NCBI GenBank assembly: GCA_016463045.1
Contig: JAEMSB010000324.1
Coordinates: 1-5,793, forward strand
Origin: Niveispirillum sp.
Lineage (GTDB): Bacteria > Pseudomonadota > Alphaproteobacteria > Azospirillales > Azospirillaceae
Length of the DNA: 5,793 nt
Reading direction: 5' to 3'
The notes beneath the pieces were generated by a model. It ran no database searches. It was not told the DNA's origin and saw nothing but the letters and a program-made list of their open reading frames with translations. The position numbers and the translations under genes were made by a program. The stretch's first letter is position 1; every line of letters begins with the position of its first letter. This document shows positions 5,748-5,793 of this stretch, one piece after another.

Positions 5748-5763
5748 CTGTCTGAACAGACAG
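5748..5763 (-). promoter_or_regulatory. lux-box-like palindrome upstream of the LuxR-type gene
   Basis: Perfect 7-bp arms CTGTCTG (5748-5754) and CAGACAG (5757-5763) surround a central AA. The pattern CTG-N10-CAG matches the core of lux boxes bound by LuxR/TraR-type dimers. It lies 44 bp upstream of the regulator's start codon. On the - strand CTGTTC inside it is 17 bp from CATATG, a weak possible -35/-10 pair, so binding here could block or alter the gene's own promoter. The site could also serve a gene beyond the window edge. Confidence 0.55.
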
Positions 5764-5793
5764 TGTCGGGCAAAGGCAAAAACTGTCCTACTA

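Noticed and set aside
1..5793. CRISPR arrays, tRNA or rRNA genes, insertion sequences, phage or anti-phage modules
   Set aside because: No spaced repeat array, cloverleaf-like sequence, transposase, integrase or defence-type protein was seen on either strand.

Overview
The window is high-GC DNA from an alphaproteobacterium, most likely Rhodospirillales and perhaps an Azospirillum-like lineage. That placement is an inference from GC content, protein style and gene order. It opens with the last codons of ftsZ and continues through the division/envelope cluster ftsZ - lpxC - (inserted gene) - bamD - recN, all on the + strand. A convergent LuxR-family regulator lies on the - strand.

Layout: 1-70 is the FtsZ C-terminus. 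It is followed by a strong intrinsic terminator (116-155) and a roughly 280-bp AT-richer, gene-free leader (143-425) holding several short symmetric elements. lpxC (426-1319) makes the deacetylase of the committed step of lipid A synthesis and ends in its own strong terminator (about 1343-1373). Next is an unnamed exported protein of the family-3 periplasmic solute-binding type (1439-2248), with no transporter genes beside it. bamD (start best placed at 2411, stop 3238) encodes a TPR lipoprotein of the outer-membrane beta-barrel assembly machine and has a probable promoter of its own at 2340-2369. recN (3281-4957) encodes an SMC-like DNA double-strand-break repair ATPase. A LuxR-type autoinducer-binding regulator (4963-5703, - strand) meets recN tail to tail with only 5 bp between the stops. 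The remaining bases to 5793 are its upstream region, which carries a 16-bp palindrome fitting the lux-box pattern CTG-N10-CAG.

The core genes are housekeeping genes for division, LPS, outer-membrane assembly and DNA repair. The accessory content is the solute-binding protein between lpxC and bamD and the LuxR regulator downstream of recN, where many relatives have ligA. No AHL synthase, transposase, CRISPR array, tRNA or rRNA is visible. I found no clearly undescribed system. The most interesting lead is the LuxR solo candidate, with an altered ligand-pocket residue and its own lux-box-like palindrome. The symmetric elements in the lpxC leader come next.
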